From the NCBI GenBank assembly GCA_963621145.1, contig CAVFDI010000025.1, positions 1-24,410 of the forward strand: a DNA stretch of 24,410 nucleotides, read 5' to 3'. The position numbers and the translations under genes were made by a program. Each line of letters begins with the position of its first letter. Position 1 is the stretch's first letter. The stretch is from W0P28-013 sp963621145. Lineage in GTDB: Bacteria > Bacteroidota > Bacteroidia > Bacteroidales > Paludibacteraceae. Below the pieces are notes generated by a model, which made no database searches, was not told the origin of the DNA, and saw only the letters and a program-made list of their open reading frames with translations. Shown here piece by piece: positions 14,135-22,747 of this stretch.

Positions 14135-15328
14135 ATGGAACTATCGTTACGATTGAAAAACATGGCTGAATCTGAAACGTTGGCCATGTCGCAGAAAAGC
14201 CGCGAAATGCGCGCAAAAGGCATCGACGTCATCAATTTGAGCGTCGGTGAACCCGATTTTTTCACGCCCGATCACATAAAAAAAGCCGCTCAAAAAGCCA
14301 TCGACGACAATTTTTCGTTCTATTCGCCTGTGCCGGGCTATCTATCGTTGCGCGAAGCCATCTGCGATAAGTTGAAACGCGAAAATGGCCTCACCTTCGA
14401 GCCTTCGCAAATTGTCTGCTCCAACGGCGCAAAACAGGCCGTGTGCAATGTGCTGATGTCGGTAATCGGTGCCGACGACGAAGTGATAGTGCCTGCGCCT
14501 TATTGGGTGAGTTATGTAGAGATGGTGAAAATGGCTGAGGGAACGCCTATTGTGGTGCATGCCGAGCCAGAAAACGATTTCAAACTTACGCCTGAGCAAC
14601 TCGAGGCCGCCATCACGCCGCGCACCAAAGCACTTATTCTCTGCTCGCCATCGAACCCCACGGGCAGCGTCTATACGCATGACGAATTGTCAGCCTTGGC
14701 TGCTGTTTTGGCAAATTGTCCAAATATTCTTATCATCTCTGACGAAATTTATGAACATATCAACTACCTTGGTCATCACGAGTCGATAGCGCAGTTCGAC
14801 GAGTTGCGCGACCGTGTGGCGATTGTCAATGGCGTGTCGAAGGCTTATGCTATGACGGGCTGGCGACTTGGCTGGGTGGCTGCTCCGCAATGGTTGGCCA
14901 AGGCTTGTAGCACGCTGCAAGGGCAGTACACTTCGGGCGCGAGCAGCATTGCGCAAAAAGCCGCCGAAGCCGCCTATCGTGGTCAGCAGCAGTGCGTGAA
15001 AGATATGCGCGAGGCTTTCCGTCGTCGCCGCGACTTGGTGGTGTCGCTCATTGCCGAAATCCCAGGACTGAACCTGCGCAAACCGATGGGAGCATTCTAC
15101 GCTTTCCCCGAATGCAAAGCATTTTTCGGGAAAACCGCTGCCGATGGTCGCCGCATCGACACAGCATCGGAGTTGGCCATGTATCTGCTCGACGAGGCGC
15201 ATGTGGCTTGCGTGAGTGGTTCTGCGTTTGGCGCGCCCAATTTTCTGCGTTTTTCGTATGCCACTAGCGAGCAAAACCTCACCGAAGCCTTCGCTCGCGT
15301 GAAGAGTGCGTTGGCAAAATTGAAGTAG
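14135..15328 (+). CDS. aspC: Pyridoxal-phosphate aminotransferase, aspartate aminotransferase-like (class I, AspC/AAT Ib type)
   Basis: 398 aa from ATG 14135; the open frame extends to 14051 only through repeat DNA, and MELSLRLKNMAESETLAMSQ matches family N-termini. It is a fold-type I aminotransferase, expected to move an amino group between aspartate and 2-oxoglutarate. Seen: INLSVGEPDF with TPDHIKKAA, YSPVPGYLSLREAI, APYWVSYVEMV, CSPSNPTG, SDEIYEHINY, the PLP-lysine motif SKAYAMTGWRLGW (Lys236) and the carboxylate-binding arginine in FLRFSYATS. These fit subgroup Ib enzymes, which can also act on aromatic amino acids or prephenate, so substrate range is inferred. nadD follows after 19 bases. 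Confidence 0.88.
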   Translation: MELSLRLKNMAESETLAMSQKSREMRAKGIDVINLSVGEPDFFTPDHIKKAAQKAIDDNFSFYSPVPGYLSLREAICDKLKRENGLTFEPSQIVCSNGAKQAVCNVLMSVIGADDEVIVPAPYWVSYVEMVKMAEGTPIVVHAEPENDFKLTPEQLEAAITPRTKALILCSPSNPTGSVYTHDELSALAAVLANCPNILIISDEIYEHINYLGHHESIAQFDELRDRVAIVNGVSKAYAMTGWRLGWVAAPQWLAKACSTLQGQYTSGASSIAQKAAEAAYRGQQQCVKDMREAFRRRRDLVVSLIAEIPGLNLRKPMGAFYAFPECKAFFGKTAADGRRIDTASELAMYLLDEAHVACVSGSAFGAPNFLRFSYATSEQNLTEAFARVKSALAKLK

Positions 15329-15347
15329 AATTTCACTTTCAAAATCG

Positions 15348-15920
15348 ATGAAAATCGGTCTATTTTTCGGCTCGTTCAATCCCATTCATTGCGGACATGT
15401 GGCGCTGGCGGAGCATTTTGTGCAGTGTGGTCTCGACGAGGTTTGGCTTGTTGTTTCGCCGCAAAATCCGCTGAAAGCCGCCTCGCAGTTGTGGGACGAC
15501 CGTTTTCGTCTGCATCTTGCGCAGTTGGCTTTGCATGATAAACCGCATTTGCGTGTGTGCGATGTGGAATTTTCGCTGCCCAAGCCGAACTACACCATAA
15601 ACACTTTGCGAGCATTGCAGGCGCAGCACCCCGAACACAGTTTTGTGCTGCTCATCGGTGCCGACAATGCCGCCTCGTTCGACCGTTGGCGCGACTATCA
15701 GTCCATTCTCCGCAATTTCGAAGTGTGGTGCTATCCGCGCACAGGTTTTTCGCTCGATAGCAAGCGTTTCCCGCAAATTCATGCCGTTGAAGCGCCGCTC
15801 TACGATATTTCGGCCACCGAAGTGCGCCAACGCCTTGCAGCAGGGCAGAGCATTCATTCGCTTGTGCCAGAGTGTGTCGAAACAGAAATCGCTGATTTTG
15901 TGCGAAATAAATCCCTATAA
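15348..15920 (+). CDS. nadD: Nicotinate-nucleotide adenylyltransferase
   Basis: 190 aa, the usual NadD size. It transfers AMP from ATP to nicotinate mononucleotide, the penultimate step of NAD synthesis. Seen: GLFFGSFNPIHCGHVALAE with the HxGH nucleotidyltransferase motif (His-Cys-Gly-His), VVSPQNPLK, LIGADNAASFDRWRDY and the C-terminal ISATEVRQRL, equivalent to ISSTxIR. In other Bacteroidota nadD often follows yicC-gmk; here that pair is about 7 kb away. It is probably co-transcribed with the aminotransferase. Confidence 0.94.
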   Translation: MKIGLFFGSFNPIHCGHVALAEHFVQCGLDEVWLVVSPQNPLKAASQLWDDRFRLHLAQLALHDKPHLRVCDVEFSLPKPNYTINTLRALQAQHPEHSFVLLIGADNAASFDRWRDYQSILRNFEVWCYPRTGFSLDSKRFPQIHAVEAPLYDISATEVRQRLAAGQSIHSLVPECVETEIADFVRNKSL

Positions 15921-15950
15921 ACGCACTTTTTGCGCTATTTTCAATTTTTC

Positions 15951-15982
15951 TTGTAATTTCAAAGAAAAAAATCGTATCTTTG
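15951..15982 (+). promoter_or_regulatory. Promoter of glyS
   Basis: TTG at 15951-15953 lies 21 bases before TATCTTTG (15975-15982) followed by CA. The implied leader of about 75 nt includes a CTCGATTTTTCGAG hairpin (16000-16013) and two AAATTTTCAAAC-like copies before the ATG at 16062. Confidence 0.7.
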
Positions 15983-16061
15983 CAAGTTGAAAACTACACT
16001 CGATTTTTCGAGCAAAATTTTCAAACATTCTTTCTCTCAAATTTTCAAACAAAACAAAGAT

Positions 16062-17609
16062 ATGGCTTCACAAGAAGAGGTTTTCAAAAAACTTGTTGCC
16101 CACTGCAAAGAATATGGCTTTGTGTTTCCATCGAGCGAAATTTACGATGGATTGGCCGCTGTTTACGACTACGGACAAAATGGCGTAGAACTGAAAAACA
16201 ACATCAAACGCTATTGGTGGGATAGCATGATTCTGCTCCACGAGAACATTGTGGGCATCGATGCTGCCATTTTTATGCACCCAACCACTTGGAAAGCCTC
16301 GGGCCATGTCGATGCATTCAACGATCCGCTCATCGACAATCGCGACAGCAAAAAACGCTACCGCGCCGATGTGTTGATCGAAGACCAGATTGCCAAATAC
16401 GACGAAAAGATTGAAAAAGAGGTGGCAAAAGCGCGCAAACGCTTCGGCGAATCGTTCGACGAGGAAAAATACCGCGCCACCAGCAATAATGTGCTAGAAC
16501 ATCAGCGCAAACGCGACGCTCTGCACGAGCGCTACGCCAAAGCCATGAACGCTATGGATCTGGCCGAGTTGAAACAGATTATCGTCGACGAAGAGATAGT
16601 TTGCCCAATCAGCGGCACAAAAAACTGGACCGATGTGCGCCAATTCAACCTGATGTTCACCACCGAAATGGGTTCTACGGCCGATGGCGCAATGAAAATT
16701 TACCTTCGTCCCGAAACGGCGCAAGGCATTTTTGTCAACTATCTGAATGTGCAGAAAACGGGTCGCATGAAAATTCCGTTTGGCATTGCGCAGATTGGCA
16801 AAGCCTTTAGAAATGAGATAGTTGCGCGCCAATTCATCTTCCGCATGCGCGAATTTGAACAGATGGAGATGCAATTTTTTGTGAAACCAGGCACCGAAAT
16901 GGAGTGGTTCGAACACTGGAAAGCATTCCGCCTAAAATGGCACAAAGCGCTCGGCTTGGGCGATCAGAAATATCGCTATCACGACCACGAAAAACTGGCT
17001 CACTATGCCAACGCTGCCACCGACATCGAATTCGAAATGCCATTTGGTTTCAAAGAGGTGGAGGGCATTCACAGCCGCACCAACTTCGATTTGAGTCAGC
17101 ATGCCAAATTCTCGGGCAAAAAAATCGAATATTTCGACCCCGAAACCAACCAATCGTACACGCCGTATGTCATCGAAACATCAATCGGTGTCGATCGTAT
17201 GTTCCTCTCGATAATGTCGGCCGCCTACTGCGAAGAGACGCTCGAAGGTGGCGAAACGCGCGTTGTGCTGCGTCTGCCAGAGGTCTTGGCACCTGTAAAA
17301 GCCTGCATCATGCCGTTGGTTAAGAAAGATGGTCTGCCCGAAAAGGCGCGCGAGATAATGAACGAACTCAAGTTCGATTTCAAATGCGCTTACGACGAGA
17401 AAGACTCCATCGGCAAGCGCTACCGTCGCCAAGATGCCATTGGTACGCCATTCTGTATCACAGTGGACCACGATACGCTCACCGATAACTGCGTGACAGT
17501 GCGCTATCGCGACACCATGAAGCAGGAACGCGTGCCTATCGAATCGTTGCACAAACTGATTGGCGATGCCGTGAATATGAAGAATTTGTTTAAGAAAATC
17601 GTTCAATAA
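16062..17609 (+). CDS. glyS: Glycyl-tRNA synthetase, single-chain dimeric (alpha2) type
   Basis: 515 aa from ATG 16062; upstream codons back to 15987 are leader. The class II enzyme charges tRNA-Gly. The N-terminus EEVFKKLVAHCKEYGFVFPSSEIYDGLAAVYDYG is diagnostic of the eukaryote/archaea-like alpha2 GlyRS rather than the alpha2beta2 GlyQS form. Also seen: VGIDAAIFMHPTTWKASGHVDAFNDP, RPETAQGIFVNYLNV, PFGIAQIGKAFRNEI with motif 2 arginine, FRMREFEQMEMQFF, and motif 3 VIETSIGVDRMFLS. A helical zinc-ribbon-like insertion lies around residues 100-200, with CPISGT. The anticodon-binding domain is at the C-terminus. Confidence 0.95.
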   Translation: MASQEEVFKKLVAHCKEYGFVFPSSEIYDGLAAVYDYGQNGVELKNNIKRYWWDSMILLHENIVGIDAAIFMHPTTWKASGHVDAFNDPLIDNRDSKKRYRADVLIEDQIAKYDEKIEKEVAKARKRFGESFDEEKYRATSNNVLEHQRKRDALHERYAKAMNAMDLAELKQIIVDEEIVCPISGTKNWTDVRQFNLMFTTEMGSTADGAMKIYLRPETAQGIFVNYLNVQKTGRMKIPFGIAQIGKAFRNEIVARQFIFRMREFEQMEMQFFVKPGTEMEWFEHWKAFRLKWHKALGLGDQKYRYHDHEKLAHYANAATDIEFEMPFGFKEVEGIHSRTNFDLSQHAKFSGKKIEYFDPETNQSYTPYVIETSIGVDRMFLSIMSAAYCEETLEGGETRVVLRLPEVLAPVKACIMPLVKKDGLPEKAREIMNELKFDFKCAYDEKDSIGKRYRRQDAIGTPFCITVDHDTLTDNCVTVRYRDTMKQERVPIESLHKLIGDAVNMKNLFKKIVQ

Positions 17610-17618
17610 TTCCGTTTG

Positions 17619-17656
17619 AATGCTGTTTCGCTTTTTGCGAGGCGGCATTTTTTTTA
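17619..17656 (+). terminator. Probable intrinsic terminator after glyS
   Basis: AATGC...GCATT with an inner stem TGTTTCGC/GCGAGGCG (several G-U pairs) around a T-rich loop, followed by eight T residues, starting nine bases after the stop. Confidence 0.65.
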
Positions 17657-17659
17657 ATT

Positions 17660-17745
17660 ATGAATTTAGAATTATGAATTAAGAATTACTGTGGTGACTA
17701 CAACAATTCAACGTTTCAACAATTCAACAGTTCAACAATTCAACA
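17660..17745. repeat. Two degenerate tandem arrays upstream of upp
   Basis: AATTATGAATTTAGAATTATGAATTAAGAATT is followed by an 8-bp series ATTCAACG, TTTCAACA, ATTCAACA, GTTCAACA, ATTCAACA. The second is the same family as ATTGAATTGTTGAACTG near 1654-1672 on the other strand. It ends 14 bases before the upp start. Confidence 0.75.
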
Positions 17746-17758
17746 ACACTTTTCTGAT

Positions 17759-18418
17759 ATGAAAATCGTAAATTTTGCAACCCAAAACTCTCTGATCAAC
17801 AATTTTATGAGGGAGTTGCGCGATGTCGATATTCAGCGCGATCCGATGCGTTTTCGTCGCAACATCGAGCGCATTGGCGAGGTGATGGCCTACGAAATCA
17901 GCAAAGACCTGAACTACACCACCGAGCAGGTACGTACGCCGCTGGGTGTGGCGCCAACCAATGTGGTGAGCGATAGCGTGGTGCTGTCGTGCATTATGCG
18001 CGCTGCGTTGCCGTTCCACACGGGCATGCTCAACTATTTCGATCACGCCGAGAATGCTTTCATTTCGGCCTATCGCGAATATACCGACGACACACACACC
18101 ACTTGCCGCGTGCATGTGGAGTATCTAGCTGCGCCAAGCATCGAGGGCAAGACGCTCATTCTTTGCGACCCAATGTTGGCCACTGGCGGCTCGATGGAGA
18201 TGGCCTACGAGGCACTGAAATCGCACGGAACGCCTGCCAAAATTCACATTGCTAGCGTCATTGCGTCGGAGCAAGCGGTGAAGCACATTCAGGAAGTTTT
18301 TCCAGCCGACAAGACTTCAATTTGGATTGCTGCCATCGACCCAACGCTCAACGAACATTCGTACATTGTGCCTGGTCTTGGCGATGCTGGCGACCTCTGT
18401 TTTGGTCAGAAGATGTAA
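17759..18418 (+). CDS. upp: Uracil phosphoribosyltransferase
   Basis: 219 aa. It converts uracil and PRPP to UMP in pyrimidine salvage. Seen: YEISKDLNYTTEQVRTPLG in the N-terminal part, the PRPP-binding loop LILCDPMLATGGSM (about residues 138-151) and the uracil-binding C-terminal GLGDAGDLCFG. Length and motifs fit the bacterial UPRT family. It is a single gene between the glyS terminator and a strong convergent terminator. No clear TAnnTTTG box lies in the repeat-rich spacer upstream, so its promoter is unidentified. Confidence 0.94.
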   Translation: MKIVNFATQNSLINNFMRELRDVDIQRDPMRFRRNIERIGEVMAYEISKDLNYTTEQVRTPLGVAPTNVVSDSVVLSCIMRAALPFHTGMLNYFDHAENAFISAYREYTDDTHTTCRVHVEYLAAPSIEGKTLILCDPMLATGGSMEMAYEALKSHGTPAKIHIASVIASEQAVKHIQEVFPADKTSIWIAAIDPTLNEHSYIVPGLGDAGDLCFGQKM

Positions 18419-18453
18419 GAATGCGAACATCATTCGCACCAAAAATGGCGCAC

Positions 18454-18491
18454 AAAAAAAGGCTTCACATTGCTGTGAAGCCTCTTTTTTT
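18454..18491. terminator. Bidirectional intrinsic terminator between upp and the small lipoprotein
   Basis: GGCTTCACA, loop TTGC... TGTGAAGCC forms a perfect 9-bp stem (18461-18482), with A7 before and T7 after, so it can stop transcription from both converging genes. Confidence 0.92.
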
Positions 18492-18506
18492 GCTTATAAA
18501 GAGCAA

Positions 18507-18794
18507 TTAGAGATTTACATTCTTCTTGAGGCAATCTGCGCTGTCTTCAGCTTTGACGCTTTTTTTCGAATTTACTTTGTATTCACAACCATCTTCTTTA
18601 GCAGCAGCTTTTGCTTTGTCAATTGTATCATCACGTTGGTTTTTGGTTCCCCAAAAATAGGTGTCGGTAGTGGTAGTAACTCCTGCGATGGTCGTAGTTG
18701 CGTTAATTTTCCAGCATTTTTCTTTGTTGCTGCACGATGTCATGCCAAGAGCGGCTGCGGCTACGATAGCCACGGTAAACAAAACTTTTTTCAT
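18507..18794 (-). CDS. Small putative lipoprotein, unknown function
   Basis: 95 aa. MKKVLFTVAIVAAAALGMTSC is a lipoprotein-type signal with a relaxed lipobox GMTSC (Cys21). The mature part of about 75 residues is Thr/Lys-rich (INATTTIAGVTTTTDTYFWG) and has three more cysteines (Cys27 in SNKEKC, one in EDGCEYK and one in ADCLKK) that could form a disulfide. A hydrophilic alanine/lysine helix (IDKAKAAAKEDG) follows. I do not recognise the family. It is probably anchored to the periplasmic or outer-membrane face. A -7 element TACCTTTG lies about 123 bases upstream, giving a long leader. It converges on upp. Confidence 0.75.
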   Translation of the reverse strand: MKKVLFTVAIVAAAALGMTSCSNKEKCWKINATTTIAGVTTTTDTYFWGTKNQRDDTIDKAKAAAKEDGCEYKVNSKKSVKAEDSADCLKKNVNL

Positions 18795-18916
18795 AGTTTT
18801 TTTGAATTTAGTTATTAAAAATGAGATTAAATGTCGTTTTATGTTCGATTAAATCGATGTTTTGCTCGGGTGAAATGCCCTACAAATGCAAGATGCATTC
18901 GCCACAAAAAACGCTG

Positions 18917-18924
18917 CAAAGGTA
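18917..18924 (-). promoter_or_regulatory. -7 element for the small lipoprotein gene
   Basis: Minus strand TACCTTTG followed by CA. The -33 position has CCAA rather than TTTG, so only half the promoter is supported. The implied leader is about 115 nt. Confidence 0.55.
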
Positions 18925-19027
18925 GAAAAAAAATCAAAAAAAATTGGTTGAAAGGATATTTTGCGAAAAATCTCGCCTTTGTTGATAAAATTTTGCGTGA
19001 AAAGGTTTATAATTCGAGAAAAATTTG

Positions 19028-19035
19028 TATTTTTG
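19028..19035 (+). promoter_or_regulatory. Candidate -7 element for the helicase gene
   Basis: TATTTTTG fits TAnnTTTG; a weak GTTT lies about 20 bases upstream. The leader to the ATG at 19209 would be about 170 nt and contain the heptad array and the GAAATTGC hairpin. Confidence 0.4.
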
Positions 19036-19049
19036 TGTTTAGCGTCAAA

Positions 19050-19098
19050 GAGTAAGGAGTAAAGAATAAAGAGTAAGGAATAAGGAGTAAGGAAAAAA
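19050..19098. repeat. Seven-unit heptad array upstream of the helicase
   Basis: Consecutive 7-mers GAGTAAG, GAGTAAA, GAATAAA, GAGTAAG, GAATAAG, GAGTAAG, GAAAAAA. The 7-base phase is unbroken. Similar AGGAGTT/AGGAATT units reappear right after the N gap. Confidence 0.9.
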
Positions 19099-19148
19099 GA
19101 CTTGGTTGCTGCGGAAACAATGTAGCTCCTGATCATAACCTGGAAATA

Positions 19149-19168
19149 GAAATTGCGTTGGCAATTTC
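19149..19168. repeat. GAAATTGC palindrome, copy 1
   Basis: Perfect inverted repeat GAAATTGC-GTTG-GCAATTTC, followed by GAGAAACTTAGAAAC. Nearly identical, flanks included, to 22670-22689 upstream of yicC. Confidence 0.85.
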
Positions 19169-19208
19169 GAGAAACTTAGAAACTATCTAAAGCTTATCAA
19201 CTCGAACT

Positions 19209-21805
19209 ATGGGAATAAACATCTACAAAGCATCGGCAGGGGCGGGCAAGACATACACGCTGGCCTACGAATATGTGCGTCTGCTATTCGCTAGCCAAAA
19301 TGCGCACCCGCACCGCAATACGTTGGCGGTAACTTTCACCAACAAAGCCACCGACGAAATGAAAAGCCGCATTGTGAACGAGTTGTATAAGTTGTCAACG
19401 GGTGCGAAGGATTCGTACATCGATAAGTTGAATGAGGATACGATGCTTAGCGAGGAAGAAATAAAAAAGAATGCCCAAAAATTCCTCATCGACATACTGC
19501 ACAACTACAGCGATTTCAACATCAGCACCATCGACCGATTTTTTCAGCAGATAGTGCGCGCCTTTACGCGCGAAATTGGCTATTACGGCAATTTCGGCCT
19601 CGAACTCGACACCGACCCAATTTTGGAACAGGCCATCGGCAACATGCTTTTCGATCTTGATAAAACTGAAAACAAAGGCACTCTCGATAGTATCGAGCAG
19701 ATTATCAAATCAAAAATAGATGATGGCAAAAGTTGGCGCATCGATAAGGACCTCAGCGACCTTGGAAGCGAACTTTTCAAAGAAAAATATCTCCAAAATT
19801 CCGCTGAACTTGAGGAAAAGCTCAGTGATGGAACAACATTTGGCAATTTCCGTGACGCGATTGACAAAATAATCAGCGAATACGAGAATAAGATGAAAGG
19901 TTTGTGCAAAAGTGCGTGCGGAATAATGGAACAGAATAATTTAAAGCATTCTGATTTTCCATACGCTGATAGCTCATTTGCTCATAATTTTGAATTTGAA
20001 CATCTCAAAAAAAATGATTTTAAGTTAGGTAAAAGATTTACAGATAGGGGTGACAAAAATGATACTGTCGACAATGGTTGGTATTCAAAAAATTCTGTCA
20101 AAAAGAACGAAATAAAAAAAGCATTTGACGATGGTTTGCACGATATTGTTGTAGAAATGTGCGAAATCTTTGCAAATGATTACGAACGATACCTTTCGGT
20201 CAAACTTGTGAAAGAAAAATTGCCTGTGTTGGGCGTTTTGACAGTCATCAGTGCGTATATCAAGCGCTATTGCGACGAGAAAAATACCATGCTCATAAGC
20301 TCAACCAACGATTTTCTGAACCGAATAATCGAAGGCAGCGACACGCCATTTATCTACGAAAAAGTGGGCGTTTTCTTGGAACATTTCATGCTCGACGAAT
20401 TTCAGGACACCTCGACGATGCAGTGGAAAAATTTCAAGCCGCTGCTCAAAAATAGCGTGGATAGTGGTCACAACAACCTGATTGTTGGCGACGTGAAACA
20501 GAGCATTTACCGCTGGCGAAATTCCGACTGGAAATTGCTTCAAAGCGGTGTAAAAAACGATTTCAGCAGCTGCGAAGAAATTCCGCTCGGCGATAACTGG
20601 CGCAGTGCAAAAAACATTGTGCGGTTCAACAATCATTTTTTCCAAGAAATAGGCAGCCGAATGGAAGGCAATCTGCTTCCGACAGATAAAGATAAAGCTG
20701 ACGCTGTACGTAACTTGATTGACGACATCTATTCCGATGTGGCGCAAAAACCGAAGAAAGATTTTGATGGTTATGTGCAGATGCAGTTCATCAAAAAATC
20801 GGATAAAAGTGCGCAAAATACGGATTCCGAAGAGGACAACAGTCCAGAATTTTGCGACGCTGCGATCGAAAAGACAATCGAAATAGTCGAGAAACTGCGT
20901 GAAAAAAACTATAAATATAGCCAAATAACCGTGTTGGTGCGCAAAAACGACGAGGCTGCGAAAGTGGCTCGAGGTCTGTTGGAGAAGAAGTTTCCCGTGG
21001 TCTCGAACGAGGCTTTGCAAATAGCTGCGTCGCCTTGTGTGCAGTTGCTTACGGGCATTTTGCGCTTCTTTATCGATCCAAGCAACGAAATCAATCGTTT
21101 TCTGGTGGAGTCGCACTACAAAAAAATGACAGGTGCAACATTTGACCCATACACAAAAAAGGATTGGGGTGATGTTGAGCCTGAAGAGGATTGGCTCGAA
21201 CGCGTGTTTGGCGCAGAAAAGATGAATGAGATTAAATTGCTGAAAAACAAGCCGTTATTTCAATTAGTTGAAGGGTTAATTCAACTTTTTGAGCTTGCAG
21301 TTGTTAAAGACAATCGTGTATTTTTGCAGGCTTTTCAGGACGAGATTTTCAGTTTCAGCAACAAATCGGAGGCCGACATCAACGGTTTTCTCGACTATTG
21401 GGACGAGTGCAGCGACAAACGCTTTCTTGCTGCTTCCGAAACGCAAGATGCCATTCGCATCATGACCATTCACAAGTCGAAAGGTCTTGAATTTGAGGCA
21501 GTTATAATTCCTTTTTGCAAATTCGAGTTCAATCCAAAATCTGCCTCTAAAACAATTCTTTGGTGCAAAACCGATGGAAAAGGTAAACCATTCGAAGATT
21601 TACCGATTTTGCCAATTTCTTACAAGAGCGATGTCGAGAGCTCAATTTTCAGCGACGATTACCTCGAAGAGAAGACCAACAACTGCATCGATGCGCTGAA
21701 TATGGCTTATGTGGCATTCACGCGTCCGAAAAAAAGCCTGTTTATCATTGCTGAACAGATAGTTGAACCGAGTGATAAAAAACAGATAGAATCGAGCGAT
21801 AAAAA
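19209..21805 (+). CDS. UvrD/Rep-type superfamily 1 helicase, AddA/RecB-like (C-terminus hidden by gap)
   Basis: 866 codons are visible before the N gap. All SF1A motifs can be seen: Walker A KASAGAGKTYTL (Lys14), motif Ia TFTNKATDEM (about 42-51), DRFFQQIVRAFTREIG, motif II LDEFQDTS (about 395), motif III VGDVKQSIYRWR (about 427), LGDNWRS (about 461), motif V TIHKSKGLEFEAVIIPF (about 753) and motif VI AYVAFTRPKK (about 834). This layout fits the AddA/RecB-like helicases of Bacteroidota, about 1050-1100 aa, that resect double-strand breaks. A C-terminal PD-(D/E)XK nuclease would fall in the gap and cannot be judged. No AddB partner is visible. The sequence goes into the gap in a repetitive EPSDKKQIESSDK. 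The same frame after the gap (22618-22664) is spacer repeat, so the true stop lies inside 21806-22617. Confidence 0.88.
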
Positions 21806-22617
21806 NNNNNNNNNNNNNNNNNNNNNNNNNNNNNNNNNNNNNNNNNNNNNNNNNNNNNNNNNNNNNNNNNNNNNNNNNNNNNNNNNNNNNNNNNNNNNNN
21901 NNNNNNNNNNNNNNNNNNNNNNNNNNNNNNNNNNNNNNNNNNNNNNNNNNNNNNNNNNNNNNNNNNNNNNNNNNNNNNNNNNNNNNNNNNNNNNNNNNNN
22001 NNNNNNNNNNNNNNNNNNNNNNNNNNNNNNNNNNNNNNNNNNNNNNNNNNNNNNNNNNNNNNNNNNNNNNNNNNNNNNNNNNNNNNNNNNNNNNNNNNNN
22101 NNNNNNNNNNNNNNNNNNNNNNNNNNNNNNNNNNNNNNNNNNNNNNNNNNNNNNNNNNNNNNNNNNNNNNNNNNNNNNNNNNNNNNNNNNNNNNNNNNNN
22201 NNNNNNNNNNNNNNNNNNNNNNNNNNNNNNNNNNNNNNNNNNNNNNNNNNNNNNNNNNNNNNNNNNNNNNNNNNNNNNNNNNNNNNNNNNNNNNNNNNNN
22301 NNNNNNNNNNNNNNNNNNNNNNNNNNNNNNNNNNNNNNNNNNNNNNNNNNNNNNNNNNNNNNNNNNNNNNNNNNNNNNNNNNNNNNNNNNNNNNNNNNNN
22401 NNNNNNNNNNNNNNNNNNNNNNNNNNNNNNNNNNNNNNNNNNNNNNNNNNNNNNNNNNNNNNNNNNNNNNNNNNNNNNNNNNNNNNNNNNNNNNNNNNNN
22501 NNNNNNNNNNNNNNNNNNNNNNNNNNNNNNNNNNNNNNNNNNNNNNNNNNNNNNNNNNNNNNNNNNNNNNNNNNNNNNNNNNNNNNNNNNNNNNNNNNNN
22601 NNNNNNNNNNNNNNNNN
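21806..22617. other. Assembly gap (812 N)
   Basis: All bases are N. The length is not a round number, so it was probably estimated from read pairs. The left edge is in a short coding repeat (GAGTGATAAAAA / GAGCGATAAAAA) and the right edge in heptads (AGGAGTT, AGGAATT, AGGAGTG at 22618-22638), so repeats on both sides may have blocked assembly. Confidence 0.98.
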
Positions 22618-22747
22618 AGGAGTTAGGAATTAGGAGTGTAATCTGGTCAACAACTGAACAATAGAAACAGAAATTGCGTTAGCAATTTCGAAAAACTTAG
22701 GAACAACTAGAAACTTTGTATCTAGAAATCAGAAATTAAAAAAAAAT
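22618..22747. repeat. Heptads and GAAATTGC palindrome (copy 2) upstream of yicC
   Basis: AGGAGTT-type heptads (22618-22638) are followed by CAACAACTGAACAATAG, the perfect palindrome GAAATTGC-GTTA-GCAATTTC (22670-22689), a GAAAAACTTAGGAACAACTA stretch and AGAAATCAGAAATTAAAAAA directly before the yicC ATG. No promoter is evident. Confidence 0.75.

Larger units (their letters stand above)
18795..19208. other. 414-base divergent intergenic region
   Basis: Contents: the minus-strand leader of the small lipoprotein, with palindromes TCGATT-A-AATCGA at 18845-18857 and AATGCA-AGA-TGCATT near 18886-18900; its -7 box; a plus-strand TATTTTTG box at 19028-19035; a 7-bp tandem array at 19050-19098; and a GAAATTGC palindrome at 19149-19168. 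No coding frame there is convincing. Confidence 0.7.

Noticed and set aside
22618..22664. Post-gap continuation of the helicase frame (ELGIRSVIWSTTEQ)
   Set aside because: The bases are spacer heptads like those upstream of other genes; a frame carried through 812 N is not evidence of coding.
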